A stretch of DNA of 64,000 nucleotides from Lewinellaceae bacterium (GTDB lineage Bacteria; Bacteroidota; Bacteroidia; Chitinophagales; Saprospiraceae). Location: positions 124,001-188,000 of the forward strand of contig JACJXZ010000004.1 of the NCBI GenBank assembly GCA_020636375.1, given 5' to 3'. Both the position numbers and the translations under genes were made by a program. This document shows, piece by piece, positions 1-9,023 of the stretch (the first letter of the stretch is position 1; each line of letters begins with the position of its first letter). The notes under the pieces were generated by a model. It searched no databases, was not told where the DNA came from, and saw only the letters and a list, made by a program, of their open reading frames with translations.

Positions 1-510
1 GAGTAACGCCTGAAGGGGGGTGGAATCCTTCGGCCAATCGACCGAGCCGATGGTATAGCGGGCGCCGGTATGTATTTCATATACCGCTGCGGCTTTCTTT
101 TTCCTGGCCTCCATCTCCTGCCCGATACTGGCCTGCAGGTAGCCGTTGTCTTTCAGGTATTTTTCCATTCTCAGCCGGCTGCGCTCCGCCAGCTCGGGTT
201 TGTAGGTCACGGGAGGCCTTCCCAGTTTTTCGCGCAGCCATTTGCCGATCCCCTTTTTCTTTTCGGCAAAGGCGTTGTAGATGCCCAGGCGGGGATACAG
301 GCCGAGCAGCTTTTCGTTAGGCTGGGGGCGGGCCATTTCCAGGAGCTCGGCCCTCACCTTTTTGGGTTGTTCGGGCAGATCGCCCTTAAATTCTACGCGG
401 GCACCCAGATAAAACCATTCTCCTTCCGCTATGCGCCGGGTGGGCATGCAGGACAGGTTGGAAACGATCAGAGCCAGACAGGCGAAATATAAAATTAAAG
501 GTTGTTTCAT
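1..510 (-). CDS. TamL-like outer-membrane lipoprotein (Omp85/TamA family), partial
   Basis: The gene starts at an ATG at 510 and runs off the left edge, leaving about 170 residues. The N-terminus is a lipoprotein signal (hydrophobic stretch ending ...SNLSC), followed by a charged segment and a POTRA-like part (SRLRMEKYLKDNGYLQA, then an IGSVDW-type strand). Lipidated TamA homologues paired with TamB are known in Bacteroidota as TamL; they form the outer-membrane half of a translocation/assembly or lipid-transport module. Its position directly downstream of tamB on the same strand supports the assignment. The barrel domain lies outside the window, so the family call rests on the N-terminus and context. 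Confidence 0.75.
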   Translation of the reverse strand, partial: MKQPLILYFACLALIVSNLSCMPTRRIAEGEWFYLGARVEFKGDLPEQPKKVRAELLEMARPQPNEKLLGLYPRLGIYNAFAEKKKGIGKWLREKLGRPPVTYKPELAERSRLRMEKYLKDNGYLQASIGQEMEARKKKAAAVYEIHTGARYTIGSVDWPKDSTPLQALL

Positions 511-596
511 TAGAAATTAGTCTGAAAATTTGCGCAAGCCCTAAGGAAATGCCGTTGTCCGCTTCACCAGCCCCCCCTCAATCGGGATCGCGCAAA

Positions 597-634
597 ATCC
601 TGTTAATCCTGTTAATCCTGTTAATCCTGTCTGT
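597..634. repeat. 9-bp tandem microsatellite (AATCCTGTT)
   Basis: About four copies of a 9-bp unit lie at the end of tamB and supply its stop codon. A related phrase (TCCTGTTCATCCTGTCTA) recurs in the 93-bp array at 30.8-31.3 kb, so this is a dispersed intergenic sequence type in this genome. Confidence 0.7.
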
Positions 635-3600
635 TTTCTGTGCTGTCCCGCTGGTTTCGGACGCCGCCGAATGATTTCTTGTACAGAATACTGACGCCGG
701 TCCGGACGGTGTTGCTGGTTTGGATGATGTCATAATCCGGCCGACGGAAGACGCGAACCCGGTACCGCCCGTCTTCGGTCAGTTTGTATTCCAGCAAAAA
801 TTCGCTGGACAGAGCGGTGAATTCCTCTGCGCCGGCTCCTTCGCCCAGGCCAACGGCGCCGCCGACCTTGATGGAGAGCCGGTCGTCGAACAACTGTTTG
901 GACAAGCCCAGGCCCACGTCGGTAACGGTGCTGGCGGCGCCTTCCTGCCCGGTTGTCCGGTACGAATCCAGCCGCAGCTCCAGGTCTACGCCTTTCACAT
1001 ACTGGTTGGCCAGCCGGTTGAGCTGGTTGGTGACCAGGTTGCTGACGCTCGACAAGGCGATGTTCTCGCCGGCTTCCGCCAGGGTGGCGCTCCCGCTTTG
1101 TTCTGCCAGGAAAGAGTTGAACAGGAGGAGCCCGAAAACCTGTTTGTTGAGTTCGCTGCCTCTTTCGCGCAGCTGGGCGAGGCGGGCCTCCACGGCGGCA
1201 GCTACGGCGCTGGCCTGGGCCTCCGGCAACTGGATGTCGAACGTGATCTCCGGTTCGGAAAGCGTGCCTTTCAGGGCCATGATGACCAGCACTTCCGTCC
1301 GGCGCCGGGCAGCGCTGGCCTCCTCGGCACTGAGCCCGGCCTGTTGGCTGATCAGCTCATAGGTGGAGGTGCGTGCCGAATATTGGGCGGTAATATCGAA
1401 ACGGGCTTCCAGGGGATCCCCGGGCAGGAACATGTGGCTGCCCTCCCGGATTTGGAAGGTCCGCTTCACCAGGCCCTCGTAATTAAAAAAATACGTCCCT
1501 TCGGTGAGGTAAATGTCGCCGGTGGTGCTCAGCTGGCCGTTGCGGTTCATTTCTACGGCCAGGTTTGCGCGGCCTCTGGCCGTGAGCTGGTCGCCGGTCG
1601 CGGGGTCGATAATGGCGATCAGCTCCGCGTCGGGGGTAAGCGTCAGCTGCAGGTTGAGTTCGTAACCCGATACCGAGGTCTGATATACATCGGCCCGGCT
1701 GGTGTCTCCTTCATAGCCGGACGGTTTCCCGTAAAGGATGAAACCCTCCTGGGCGATGGCCTCTTCCTCGGTGAGCGGCAGGGCAGTCAGCCGGGTGCCC
1801 GGCAGGGTTTGGGTATAAACGTCAATGGCCGGGGTTTCGAGCGGGCCTTCCACCCTGGCGTCGATGCTGACCATGATCTTTCCGTAGAAAAGGTCGTTGT
1901 CCTCCGGCCCGGTATCGAGCACCTGAAAGGCGGGGGCGGAAAAATGCAGGCCTAACCGGATGTCTCTGAAGTGGCGGTGAGTAACCTGCCCTTCCAGGAC
2001 GGCCCGGCGGTTCTCGGGGTCCAGTAACTCCATGCGCCCGATATCGACGAGGTTTTCCTGCAGCCGGATGGTATGGGCGGGCACCAGATAGCGGGATTGA
2101 AGGTACTCCACAAATGTCGAGGCGCTGTCAAACCGGATGGAACCCGCCACCTTCGGCTCGCCGGCCGTGCCCGCTATGTCCAGCTCTCCGCTGAGCACCC
2201 CCCGGCTGTTGCTGATGGCGCCGCCCGCAAAAATGTCGGCCAGGGCCATCTGCAGGCGCTCTGCTTTGAGGCGAAACCCCAGCTGCCCGTCGGCCAGGCC
2301 ATAACGGCCGGCAAGGGCCAGGGCGTTCTGCTGGCCCGCAAGCTGTACGTTCAGGTTCAACTGCCGGCGGTCGGGGGTGGGAGCGGCATAGATGGCCAGC
2401 TCGCCCACCTGCTGGCTGTCGACCATAAGCTGCCGGATGTCCAGGTTGGCTTCGTAGTTGAAAACGGTATCGGGGCGGCTGAGGGTTATCTTGCCGTTCA
2501 GGGCGCCGCTGAGGAATTCCTCGTCCAGCCCGGCCAGGCGGGACAGTTCCACCAGCCTGAACTGGCTGAAGGTGATGTCCACCGGGGCAAAGCCTTCGCC
2601 GGAGGCGGTCTCCCGGCTCTGAATCCTGAATTCCTGGCGGTTGCGGGCGAATTTCAGGTTCTTCACGTTCAGGTAGCCGGGAGAAAAAGCAATGTCGTTG
2701 CTCTCGGGGATGGCCCAGTCGAAGCCGTTCAGCACCAGAGGGCCGGAGAGTTGCATGTGGTAACGTTCGCCGGCTGCTGCCACCATCCCCTGCAGGGCCA
2801 GTTTTTGGCCGGAAGTATCATCCAGCAGGTTCACGGCGAAGAGCAGGCTGTCCTGGAACAGGCGGGCGGAAGCTTCGCTAAACGCCAGTATAGGTTGCCC
2901 GTCGCTGTACAGTCCCCGGAAGGACACGCGGTTGGACAAGCCTTCCGGGGCGCCTTTTACCGAAAGCTGCAAGCTGTCGAATTGCATTCCGCTGTATTGC
3001 AGACGGGGCACCTGGCCGGCGATTTCCAGCCGGCGCTTTTCACTGTTGAAATATCCCTCAAAGCTGGCGGTATCGAGCGCCTGCAGGCCGGGCAGGAAAA
3101 TCCGGGCCAGCCCTGTCGGCCGGGAGAGGCTGGCGGAGAACCGGAATTCCTGGCTTTTAAAATGAGGAGGGACAAGCAGGCTGTCCGCCCCGCCATCGTA
3201 TTGAACCAGGCGCTTGACCGGGAAGAAGCCGTCGACAAACTCCAGGAGCAGGCCGGACAGCTCGGCCAGGCGGTAGTCGCCCGCGAGTTGCGCCCGGGCG
3301 ATATCGGACTGGAAGCGCACCACCCTCCCTTCGGATGGCCGCTCATAGGCATTCAGGGTAATGCTGTCGGAGAAATAGGTATGCTGTTCATTTGCGATGG
3401 CCAGCCGGCGCAGGGCGGCGGAACCGGCCAGGTTGTCGAGGGAATTGCCTCTCAGGTGGGCCTCCAGCCGGGTGCTCAGGCGAAGGGCGCTGGGGTAGAG
3501 GTTGAGGTAGGCCAGTTCGGCAGTATCCAGCTGCAGGGTGAAGTCGAAACCGGGGATGCTGTCGTTGAGGTCAGCCAGCCCGTCGAACCGGAAGCAGAGG

Positions 3601-5612
3601 TGCGGGTCGTCTATGGCAAAAGTGCCGTCGAACTGCCGCCGTTTCAGCATGCCGCTGGCCTGGATGTCGTGGTATTCATAATTGCGGAAAACGACGGACT
3701 GAACGGTTGCCGCGAGCCTGGCAGAGAGGCTGTCCAGAGACAGGCCGCTGCCCTCGGCTTGGAGCGAGAGGGTGGCGGCGCCAAACGTGCTGGTGTCTCC
3801 CAGGATAGCGCCGAGCTGGATTCCGGACAGGGCAGCCTGCCCTGCGTAGCTGGCGTTGCTGAAATCCTGGTTGAAAGACAGGCTGATATTCTCCTCCACC
3901 TGCCCTTGTTCCGACTGGAGCAGGCCGGCGATCCGGAAGTCGCGGATGGTGCCCGAAAACCGGCCCCGGTACTGCATTTCCCCGAGGGCGGCCAGGGCTG
4001 GCGGCAGCTCCCCCTCCAGGAAGCCTTTCAGTTCCGGAGGATAGGCGCGCAGCTCGGCGATATCCACCTGGAAGCGGGCCTTGTCCACATCCGGCAGGCC
4101 TAAGGCTACAGCTTCGCCGGTGAAAGCGGTATAGCCGTCGGTGCGAATCCGTAGGCCCCGGGTGGAAAAGCTGTCGAGCCGGCCGCCGATGTATCCATTG
4201 ACCTGTACTGCTCCGAGGTTGGCCAGCCCGTCGGGCAGGGGAAGGCCCACGGTAGCCTGTTTTATGCCCCGGTAAGAGGCGTAGAGTTGCCTCAGGTTCA
4301 GGCCGAAGGCGAGCCCTTCCGTTTGCGGCAGCCCGCGCAGGCTGCCGTTGAGCTGCAGATGCAGGGCACCGTCGAGAGCGGCGTAAAGCCGGGAGGCGGA
4401 CAGGTCGTTGACCCGCCCCTGGAGGTTGCCGCTGATCCGGGCTTTGCCGGCATACCCCTCCTTCAGGTAGGGAATGGGGCCTGCCCAGTAGCGGATGTCC
4501 TCCATGGCCAGGTAAGAAGGCGATACTTCGGCCTCCAGGCTTACTTCGGAAACAAAATCGGACAGGCTGGCAAAGTCGGCAAAGCGAAGGCCGGCGCGGG
4601 GGGCAGCCAGGCGGCTGCCCGGCGTCTCCATTTCCAGCCCGGTGAGGGTAATGTCGGCAGGGCTCATATGCAGGCCGGCGGCGAGCTGCCGGAGCTCGAA
4701 GCCGTTCAGTTCGCGCAGGGCGAGGTTCCGGACCCGGGCGGCCAGGGCGGTATCCGCCCAGATGAAGGAGCGGATATCGAGCTGCAGCCCGTCGATGTGG
4801 ATATGAGAGGGGTCAAACTGACCGGCCGGCCCGGGCGGGCGGCTGAAGTCATCGTAGGCAAAACTCAGGTCTTCCGCCCGGAACCGCTCCGCCGACAGCG
4901 CCAATCCAGGGAAGGGGAAGGCCAGGCGGGATGCGGTATCCGGTGCCGCAGGGGGAGGGGCTGGCCCCGCCCAGGCAGCATAGTTGCAAAAACTGTTCCG
5001 GAGGGAGATTTCGCCGATGTCCAGCTTTTGTTGGGAAAGGGCCGGTTCCCGAAGGCCAACGGCCAGATCCCCTACCTTGACGTACAGGCTGGACTGGCCG
5101 GCCGAATCCACCAGGCTGAACCTCGTTTCTGCCACGGCGATCTTTTTCAGCCCGAACTTCCACTGCGAGGGCGGCTGGCTGGTATCCGGTTCCGGGCTGC
5201 TGAAAGCGTCGATGATGAACTGGAAGTTGTAAATGCCGTCCGCGCTGCGCCGGAGGTTGGCCACGGCGCCCTCCAGCCGGGCCTCCCGGACTTCCAGTTG
5301 TTGGCGGAAGGGGGAGAACAGGCTGAGGCGGGCTTCCAGGCGGCCGGCGTAGAGCAGCGTATCGCCCTGGAGGTCTTCGATGTATACCCCTTCCAGCAGC
5401 ACCCGCCTGAAGAATTTCAGCTCTATATTCCGTATGGAGAATGGCGTTTGCAGCCGCCGGGAGAGGCTGTTGGTGACCTTGTCGGCCACGAATTGCTGGA
5501 CGGCCGGGCGTTGAATGGCGATCCAGAGGGCGAGTAACAGCAATACGGCCACCCCCAGGATAATGCCGAGTATCCTGCCTGCTTTCCGTGCTATGCTCTT
5601 CCATGGAGCCAA
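621..5612 (-). CDS. tamB: TamB-like translocation/assembly module inner-membrane protein (DUF490)
   Basis: A 1663-residue protein. It has one N-terminal transmembrane helix (about residues 14-33), a very long beta-rich region with repeated short strands as expected of the AsmA/TamB hydrophobic groove, and a C-terminal DUF490-like domain (region around GRANLAVEMNRNGQLSTTG to the C-terminus). TamB-type proteins span the periplasm and work with TamA/TamL in outer-membrane protein insertion or phospholipid transport. The partner tamL follows 110 bp downstream. The length is typical for Bacteroidota TamB. The reading frame is intact. Confidence 0.88.
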   Translation of the reverse strand: MAPWKSIARKAGRILGIILGVAVLLLLALWIAIQRPAVQQFVADKVTNSLSRRLQTPFSIRNIELKFFRRVLLEGVYIEDLQGDTLLYAGRLEARLSLFSPFRQQLEVREARLEGAVANLRRSADGIYNFQFIIDAFSSPEPDTSQPPSQWKFGLKKIAVAETRFSLVDSAGQSSLYVKVGDLAVGLREPALSQQKLDIGEISLRNSFCNYAAWAGPAPPPAAPDTASRLAFPFPGLALSAERFRAEDLSFAYDDFSRPPGPAGQFDPSHIHIDGLQLDIRSFIWADTALAARVRNLALRELNGFELRQLAAGLHMSPADITLTGLEMETPGSRLAAPRAGLRFADFASLSDFVSEVSLEAEVSPSYLAMEDIRYWAGPIPYLKEGYAGKARISGNLQGRVNDLSASRLYAALDGALHLQLNGSLRGLPQTEGLAFGLNLRQLYASYRGIKQATVGLPLPDGLANLGAVQVNGYIGGRLDSFSTRGLRIRTDGYTAFTGEAVALGLPDVDKARFQVDIAELRAYPPELKGFLEGELPPALAALGEMQYRGRFSGTIRDFRIAGLLQSEQGQVEENISLSFNQDFSNASYAGQAALSGIQLGAILGDTSTFGAATLSLQAEGSGLSLDSLSARLAATVQSVVFRNYEYHDIQASGMLKRRQFDGTFAIDDPHLCFRFDGLADLNDSIPGFDFTLQLDTAELAYLNLYPSALRLSTRLEAHLRGNSLDNLAGSAALRRLAIANEQHTYFSDSITLNAYERPSEGRVVRFQSDIARAQLAGDYRLAELSGLLLEFVDGFFPVKRLVQYDGGADSLLVPPHFKSQEFRFSASLSRPTGLARIFLPGLQALDTASFEGYFNSEKRRLEIAGQVPRLQYSGMQFDSLQLSVKGAPEGLSNRVSFRGLYSDGQPILAFSEASARLFQDSLLFAVNLLDDTSGQKLALQGMVAAAGERYHMQLSGPLVLNGFDWAIPESNDIAFSPGYLNVKNLKFARNRQEFRIQSRETASGEGFAPVDITFSQFRLVELSRLAGLDEEFLSGALNGKITLSRPDTVFNYEANLDIRQLMVDSQQVGELAIYAAPTPDRRQLNLNVQLAGQQNALALAGRYGLADGQLGFRLKAERLQMALADIFAGGAISNSRGVLSGELDIAGTAGEPKVAGSIRFDSASTFVEYLQSRYLVPAHTIRLQENLVDIGRMELLDPENRRAVLEGQVTHRHFRDIRLGLHFSAPAFQVLDTGPEDNDLFYGKIMVSIDARVEGPLETPAIDVYTQTLPGTRLTALPLTEEEAIAQEGFILYGKPSGYEGDTSRADVYQTSVSGYELNLQLTLTPDAELIAIIDPATGDQLTARGRANLAVEMNRNGQLSTTGDIYLTEGTYFFNYEGLVKRTFQIREGSHMFLPGDPLEARFDITAQYSARTSTYELISQQAGLSAEEASAARRRTEVLVIMALKGTLSEPEITFDIQLPEAQASAVAAAVEARLAQLRERGSELNKQVFGLLLFNSFLAEQSGSATLAEAGENIALSSVSNLVTNQLNRLANQYVKGVDLELRLDSYRTTGQEGAASTVTDVGLGLSKQLFDDRLSIKVGGAVGLGEGAGAEEFTALSSEFLLEYKLTEDGRYRVRVFRRPDYDIIQTSNTVRTGVSILYKKSFGGVRNQRDSTENRQD

Positions 5613-5721
5613 TGCGGGTCATTTTTGTGCGGGCAAAATGCTGCGCCGGGCAGCCCAATTAAAATAACGAAGAAGGCCTGGCGAAGTTCGAAACGATGTA
5701 GCAGTTGGGTAAAGCGATTAT

Positions 5722-6333
5722 TCATTCCTTCATTCCTTCATTCCCTTCCACCACGCCCAGTTCTTCCCGCACCACTTTGGGGATCAGGGTGCCGGTGAGG
5801 CTTGCCTGGGCGGGGTCGCTTTCCATGAAGGCCCACTCTTCGCTGCCTTCCGGAGCGATGGCATACATGGTTTTCTCCGCCTGGATGTCGAAGCTGTTGT
5901 CTGCCGGGTTGTAGGAAACACGGCCGGCGCCGTAGGATGTTTCGAAGCTGGATTTCAGGATATTCACCATGCTGGAATCCTGGTAAGCTTCAGAAGTGAA
6001 TCGGATATTCAGCCCGGCGCTGTAATCTACTATGGCAAAGCGTTCGCCCTCATAGGTTACAGTTTCGGAGATTTTCCTGACTTCGAAGTCTTTCATCTGG
6101 AATACCATGCCGTTGCCTTCCATGTCGGCGAACAATTGCACCATGTCTTTTTTTTCCATCAGGCCGAATAGTTTGGGGTAGACCATGTCCACCACTTTGT
6201 TCCAGTCCTTGGCTTCGGTCGCCCGGAAATATTCGTCCAGGCGTTTCTGTATGGCGGCCGAATCGTCGTTTTGGCTCCGGGCTGCTGTGGAAAAAACGGC
6301 GAGGGCAAAAAGGAGGGTAATGAATTTTTGCAT
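5722..6333 (-). CDS. Exported hypothetical protein
   Basis: About 203 residues from the preferred start MQKFITLLF, which gives a clean signal peptide ending near TAARSQ; an ATG six codons upstream is also open. The mature part begins with a helix of the SnoaL/NTF2-like kind (IQKRLDEYFRATEAKDWNKVVDMVYP), seen in many small periplasmic Bacteroidota proteins. No catalytic motif is visible and I do not recognise the family with certainty. It lies downstream of the cytochrome gene on the same strand with about 50 bp between them, so co-transcription is possible. Confidence 0.65.
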   Translation of the reverse strand: MQKFITLLFALAVFSTAARSQNDDSAAIQKRLDEYFRATEAKDWNKVVDMVYPKLFGLMEKKDMVQLFADMEGNGMVFQMKDFEVRKISETVTYEGERFAIVDYSAGLNIRFTSEAYQDSSMVNILKSSFETSYGAGRVSYNPADNSFDIQAEKTMYAIAPEGSEEWAFMESDPAQASLTGTLIPKVVREELGVVEGNEGMKE

Positions 6334-6380
6334 GTTCAGTTTTTTATACACCTAATACACCTAATACAAATGCACCTTTT

Positions 6381-7775
6381 TCACAACGTTTTCAGATACT
6401 CGACCACTGCGCTTCGTTCCTCTTCCGATAGTTTATCGCCAAAGTAGTGGCCTTTATTGCTGTAGCCCGGCAAAGTTGTATCAAAAGCCCAGTCTCCCTC
6501 CGGTGTTTCGAGGGCTGTATAATTCCAGCCCAGTTCGCGGTGGTTATAATCGTCGCTGCGGCCGCTGCGGCTCCAGTAGGTGGGGCGTTTGGCGCTGTCG
6601 AGCAGGGCTTCCACGGTCGGCACGGCGCCGTTGTGCAGATAGGGTGCGCTGGCCCAAATGCCGTCGAGGGGCGGGGCGACGTAGCCCAGGTTGGGCTCGA
6701 AGTAGGAACGGGGTTCGGTATTGGCAAACCAGCTGCTGTTGTACCAGCCGACAATGCCGGAGTTGAAGGCGTAGTTGGCGTACAGGGGGTCCGTTTTTAC
6801 CAGTGCCAGGGAAATGAGTTTGTTGGGGTAGCTTTCTTCGCTGCCGTAAGTGCCGTGGCATTTGCTGCAATGATCGTTAAAGACGGTTTCCCCTTTGGCT
6901 GCCAGTTGGCCGTCAACCGGGCCGGGGTAGGGGGGAGGCTCCAGTTCCATCAGCCAGGCCACGACATCCCGGAAGCGGTTTACCGCCTGCCGGGCCGCGG
7001 TGCTGTCCGGGATGCCCAGGACTGACGCCTGGAAGAGCAGCTTGGTGAAATCTCCCCGCCCGATGCCATTGTAGTACAGGGCGTTTTTCTTTTTGACGTT
7101 CCACAGCGGCGGCACATCGGTGGCGATGGTATAGTCCATCATCTCGTAGTTGGGTGCCTTTTTATAAGTGAGGTCGGCGGGATTGCGGTGGTTCATGCAG
7201 GCTTCCGCCAGGCGGAAGGCCGGGTTGGCGCCGGCTTGGTTAACCTGGATGTAAGGGGCCATCTCGCGGAAGTAGTTGGAGAAGTCTTCGAAGGCTTTCC
7301 ATTCGTCGGAATCCTTATCGTATTTGAGGCCGACGCCCAGGCGCATCAGCCGGGCCATGGGTTTCAGGCTTTTGCGGTAATCGGAGAAGCTGTTGCCCAG
7401 CCCCAGGACCACCTCGCCGTTGAGTTTGCCGGCGTGGCAGGTGAAGCAGTTGCCGTTGACCACTTTCACCCCGTTCGGCGCGGTGAATACGGTTGCGCCA
7501 TAACCGACATAAGCATTCTCTCCCTCCCTCCTCAGCACCGTATCCGGCTGGTTGCTCATTTTCTTTTTGAAAAATTCGTAGGGCACGCCCGAGCCGATGT
7601 AGTCGCCGTAGATCAGGTAGTCTAGTCCCGCGGCCGGGTCGCCGCCCTCCTGCTGAGCGGATGGGGGGATCGGTTTTACCTTCCAGTTGTCGTCCACCTT
7701 GCTCCCGGGCAGCTCGCGGTAGGCGTTGCAGGCGATAAGGGTGGAAATGATGGCGAATATCAGTATCTTTCGCAT
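6381..7775 (-). CDS. Di-haem cytochrome c lipoprotein
   Basis: 464 residues with an N-terminal lipoprotein signal (IISTLIACNAYRE). Two CxxCH haem-attachment motifs are visible, one in NCFTCHAGK (near residue 110) and one in CSKCHGTYG (near residue 305), with C-terminal helices ending AVVEYLKTL typical of cytochrome c domains. The layout resembles di-haem cytochrome c / peroxidase-like proteins of the cell envelope. The substrate cannot be inferred. No oxidoreductase partner gene is adjacent. The frame is intact. Confidence 0.8.
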   Translation of the reverse strand: MRKILIFAIISTLIACNAYRELPGSKVDDNWKVKPIPPSAQQEGGDPAAGLDYLIYGDYIGSGVPYEFFKKKMSNQPDTVLRREGENAYVGYGATVFTAPNGVKVVNGNCFTCHAGKLNGEVVLGLGNSFSDYRKSLKPMARLMRLGVGLKYDKDSDEWKAFEDFSNYFREMAPYIQVNQAGANPAFRLAEACMNHRNPADLTYKKAPNYEMMDYTIATDVPPLWNVKKKNALYYNGIGRGDFTKLLFQASVLGIPDSTAARQAVNRFRDVVAWLMELEPPPYPGPVDGQLAAKGETVFNDHCSKCHGTYGSEESYPNKLISLALVKTDPLYANYAFNSGIVGWYNSSWFANTEPRSYFEPNLGYVAPPLDGIWASAPYLHNGAVPTVEALLDSAKRPTYWSRSGRSDDYNHRELGWNYTALETPEGDWAFDTTLPGYSNKGHYFGDKLSEEERSAVVEYLKTL

Positions 7776-7832
7776 GGGTGTTACGCTTCTTTACCCAGGA
7801 TAACCAATTTTGGGGGGGAAGTGTTGCGGGAT

Positions 7833-7904
7833 GCCTGTCGGAAGCAGAAAGCATGCCCCCTAACCCCATAAAGGGGGAAAACGTGCTTTCTGCCTCCGAC
7901 AGGC
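7833..7904. repeat. Intergenic inverted repeat
   Basis: Arms at 7833-7855 and 7881-7904 are complementary apart from small differences (GCCTGTCGGAAGCAGAAAGC versus GCTTTCTGCCTCCGACAGGC) around a 25-base centre. It lies between divergent genes, so it is not a simple terminator and could be a small palindromic repeat element. Confidence 0.65.
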
Positions 7905-7917
7905 CCAAAAACTATTT

Positions 7918-8289
7918 ATGAACGACGTCGAAGGCTACATCGCCGACCTGGAAAGCCCGCAGCAGGAGATCATGGACTTCCTGCACCAGCTGATCGCCTC
8001 CTATCCGGAAGTGAGCCCGAAGATCCGGTACAAAATCCCCTTCTATTACCGCCGCAGCTGGATTTGTTACCTCAATCCCACCAAAGACGGCGGGGTGGAG
8101 CTGGCCTTCACCCGGGGCAACGAGCTGAGCAACGAGCAGGGCCTGCTTCGTTTCCGGGGTCGAAAACAGGTAGGAGGGGTCATTTTCTATGCGCTCGGTG
8201 ACATCCGCGAGGAAGTGTTGCACGAAGTGCTGCAGGAGGCATTCGTGCTTGATGAGCAGGTGCCGTACAATGTGCGCCGAAAACACTGA
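7918..8289 (+). CDS. DUF1801 (YdhG-like) domain protein
   Basis: 123 residues. The pattern fits the small DUF1801 fold: an N-terminal helix pair (VEGYIADLESPQQEIMDFLH), then PKIRYKIPFYYRRSWICYLN, then a helix-rich C-terminus. Members are small cytosolic proteins of unclear biochemical role. No signal peptide is present. The gene is divergent from the cytochrome gene and stands alone. Confidence 0.72.
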   Translation: MNDVEGYIADLESPQQEIMDFLHQLIASYPEVSPKIRYKIPFYYRRSWICYLNPTKDGGVELAFTRGNELSNEQGLLRFRGRKQVGGVIFYALGDIREEVLHEVLQEAFVLDEQVPYNVRRKH

Positions 8290-8362
8290 CCCGCAGCCAG
8301 GCGTGCGTACTCTTGCCACCAAACTGGCCCCGGCGCATATTGTCCCATGCGTTGGGGGGTGG

Positions 8363-8896
8363 TCACGGTGCCAGGCAGGCGTATATGTCCAGGCTGATGA
8401 ACCGGCCGTTCTTGATCTCGCAATCTACCATGGTGCCTTCCAGGCGGAACCCCAGTTTGCTCATGGCCGTTTTGCTGTTCTGGTTTTCGCTTTCGACGAA
8501 AGCTTCGATGCGGTGCAGGCCCATTTTTCCGAATCCGTAATCACAAACCAGAGGCAGGGCTTCTGACATGATGCCTTTACCCCAGTATTCGGGCAGCAGC
8601 CAGAAACCGATCTCCGCCTTGCGATGTTCGTGGCTCCAGTTGTTGAAGCCGGCAGCGCCCAGGAAATCGCCGCCTTCGGCCCGGCATATGGCCCACCATA
8701 TACCGGTTCGGTCGGTTTCTAAACTTACGAACCAATTCATCTGTTCCTGCGTGGCTTCCAGCGTATCAAAGTGTACGCCGTAGTATTTTATGACATCCGG
8801 ATGGGAAAGGCCGTGGAAGACGTCGTGGATGTCTTCCTGCCGGAATTGGCGGAGCAGTAAGCGGGAGGTTTTAAGGGCAGGGAAGTTATCATTCAT
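8363..8896 (-). CDS. GNAT-family N-acetyltransferase (RimJ/RimL-like)
   Basis: 177 residues. Visible hallmarks are the N-terminal LKTSRLLLRQFRQEDI segment, the acceptor-region strand pair around IWWAICRAEGGDFLGAAGF, the AEIGFWLLPEYWGKGIMSEA motif that binds acetyl-CoA, and the C-terminal NQNSKTAMSKLGFRLEG block. These are typical of RimJ/RimL-like acetyltransferases acting on protein N-termini or small molecules. The substrate is unknown. It is convergent with the DUF1801 gene. Confidence 0.85.
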   Translation of the reverse strand: MNDNFPALKTSRLLLRQFRQEDIHDVFHGLSHPDVIKYYGVHFDTLEATQEQMNWFVSLETDRTGIWWAICRAEGGDFLGAAGFNNWSHEHRKAEIGFWLLPEYWGKGIMSEALPLVCDYGFGKMGLHRIEAFVESENQNSKTAMSKLGFRLEGTMVDCEIKNGRFISLDIYACLAP

Positions 8897-9023
8897 AATT
8901 TTACTTTTGCTGACAAGCCATTTTTAAGCGAGGCTCTCTGATCCGTAATTTAATCGCCAGAAACCTCCTGGCACTTCGCGCCATTTCCATGTATCTCTGC
9001 CTCAGCTCCGGACACACGCTTAT

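Noticed and set aside
2073..4103. 676-codon open frame on the plus strand
   Set aside because: Antisense to tamB, which has clear family features and an intact frame; GC-rich genes leave long open antisense frames.
6447..7025. Plus-strand open frames inside the cytochrome gene
   Set aside because: Antisense shadows; the minus-strand gene has lipobox and two CxxCH motifs in one intact frame.
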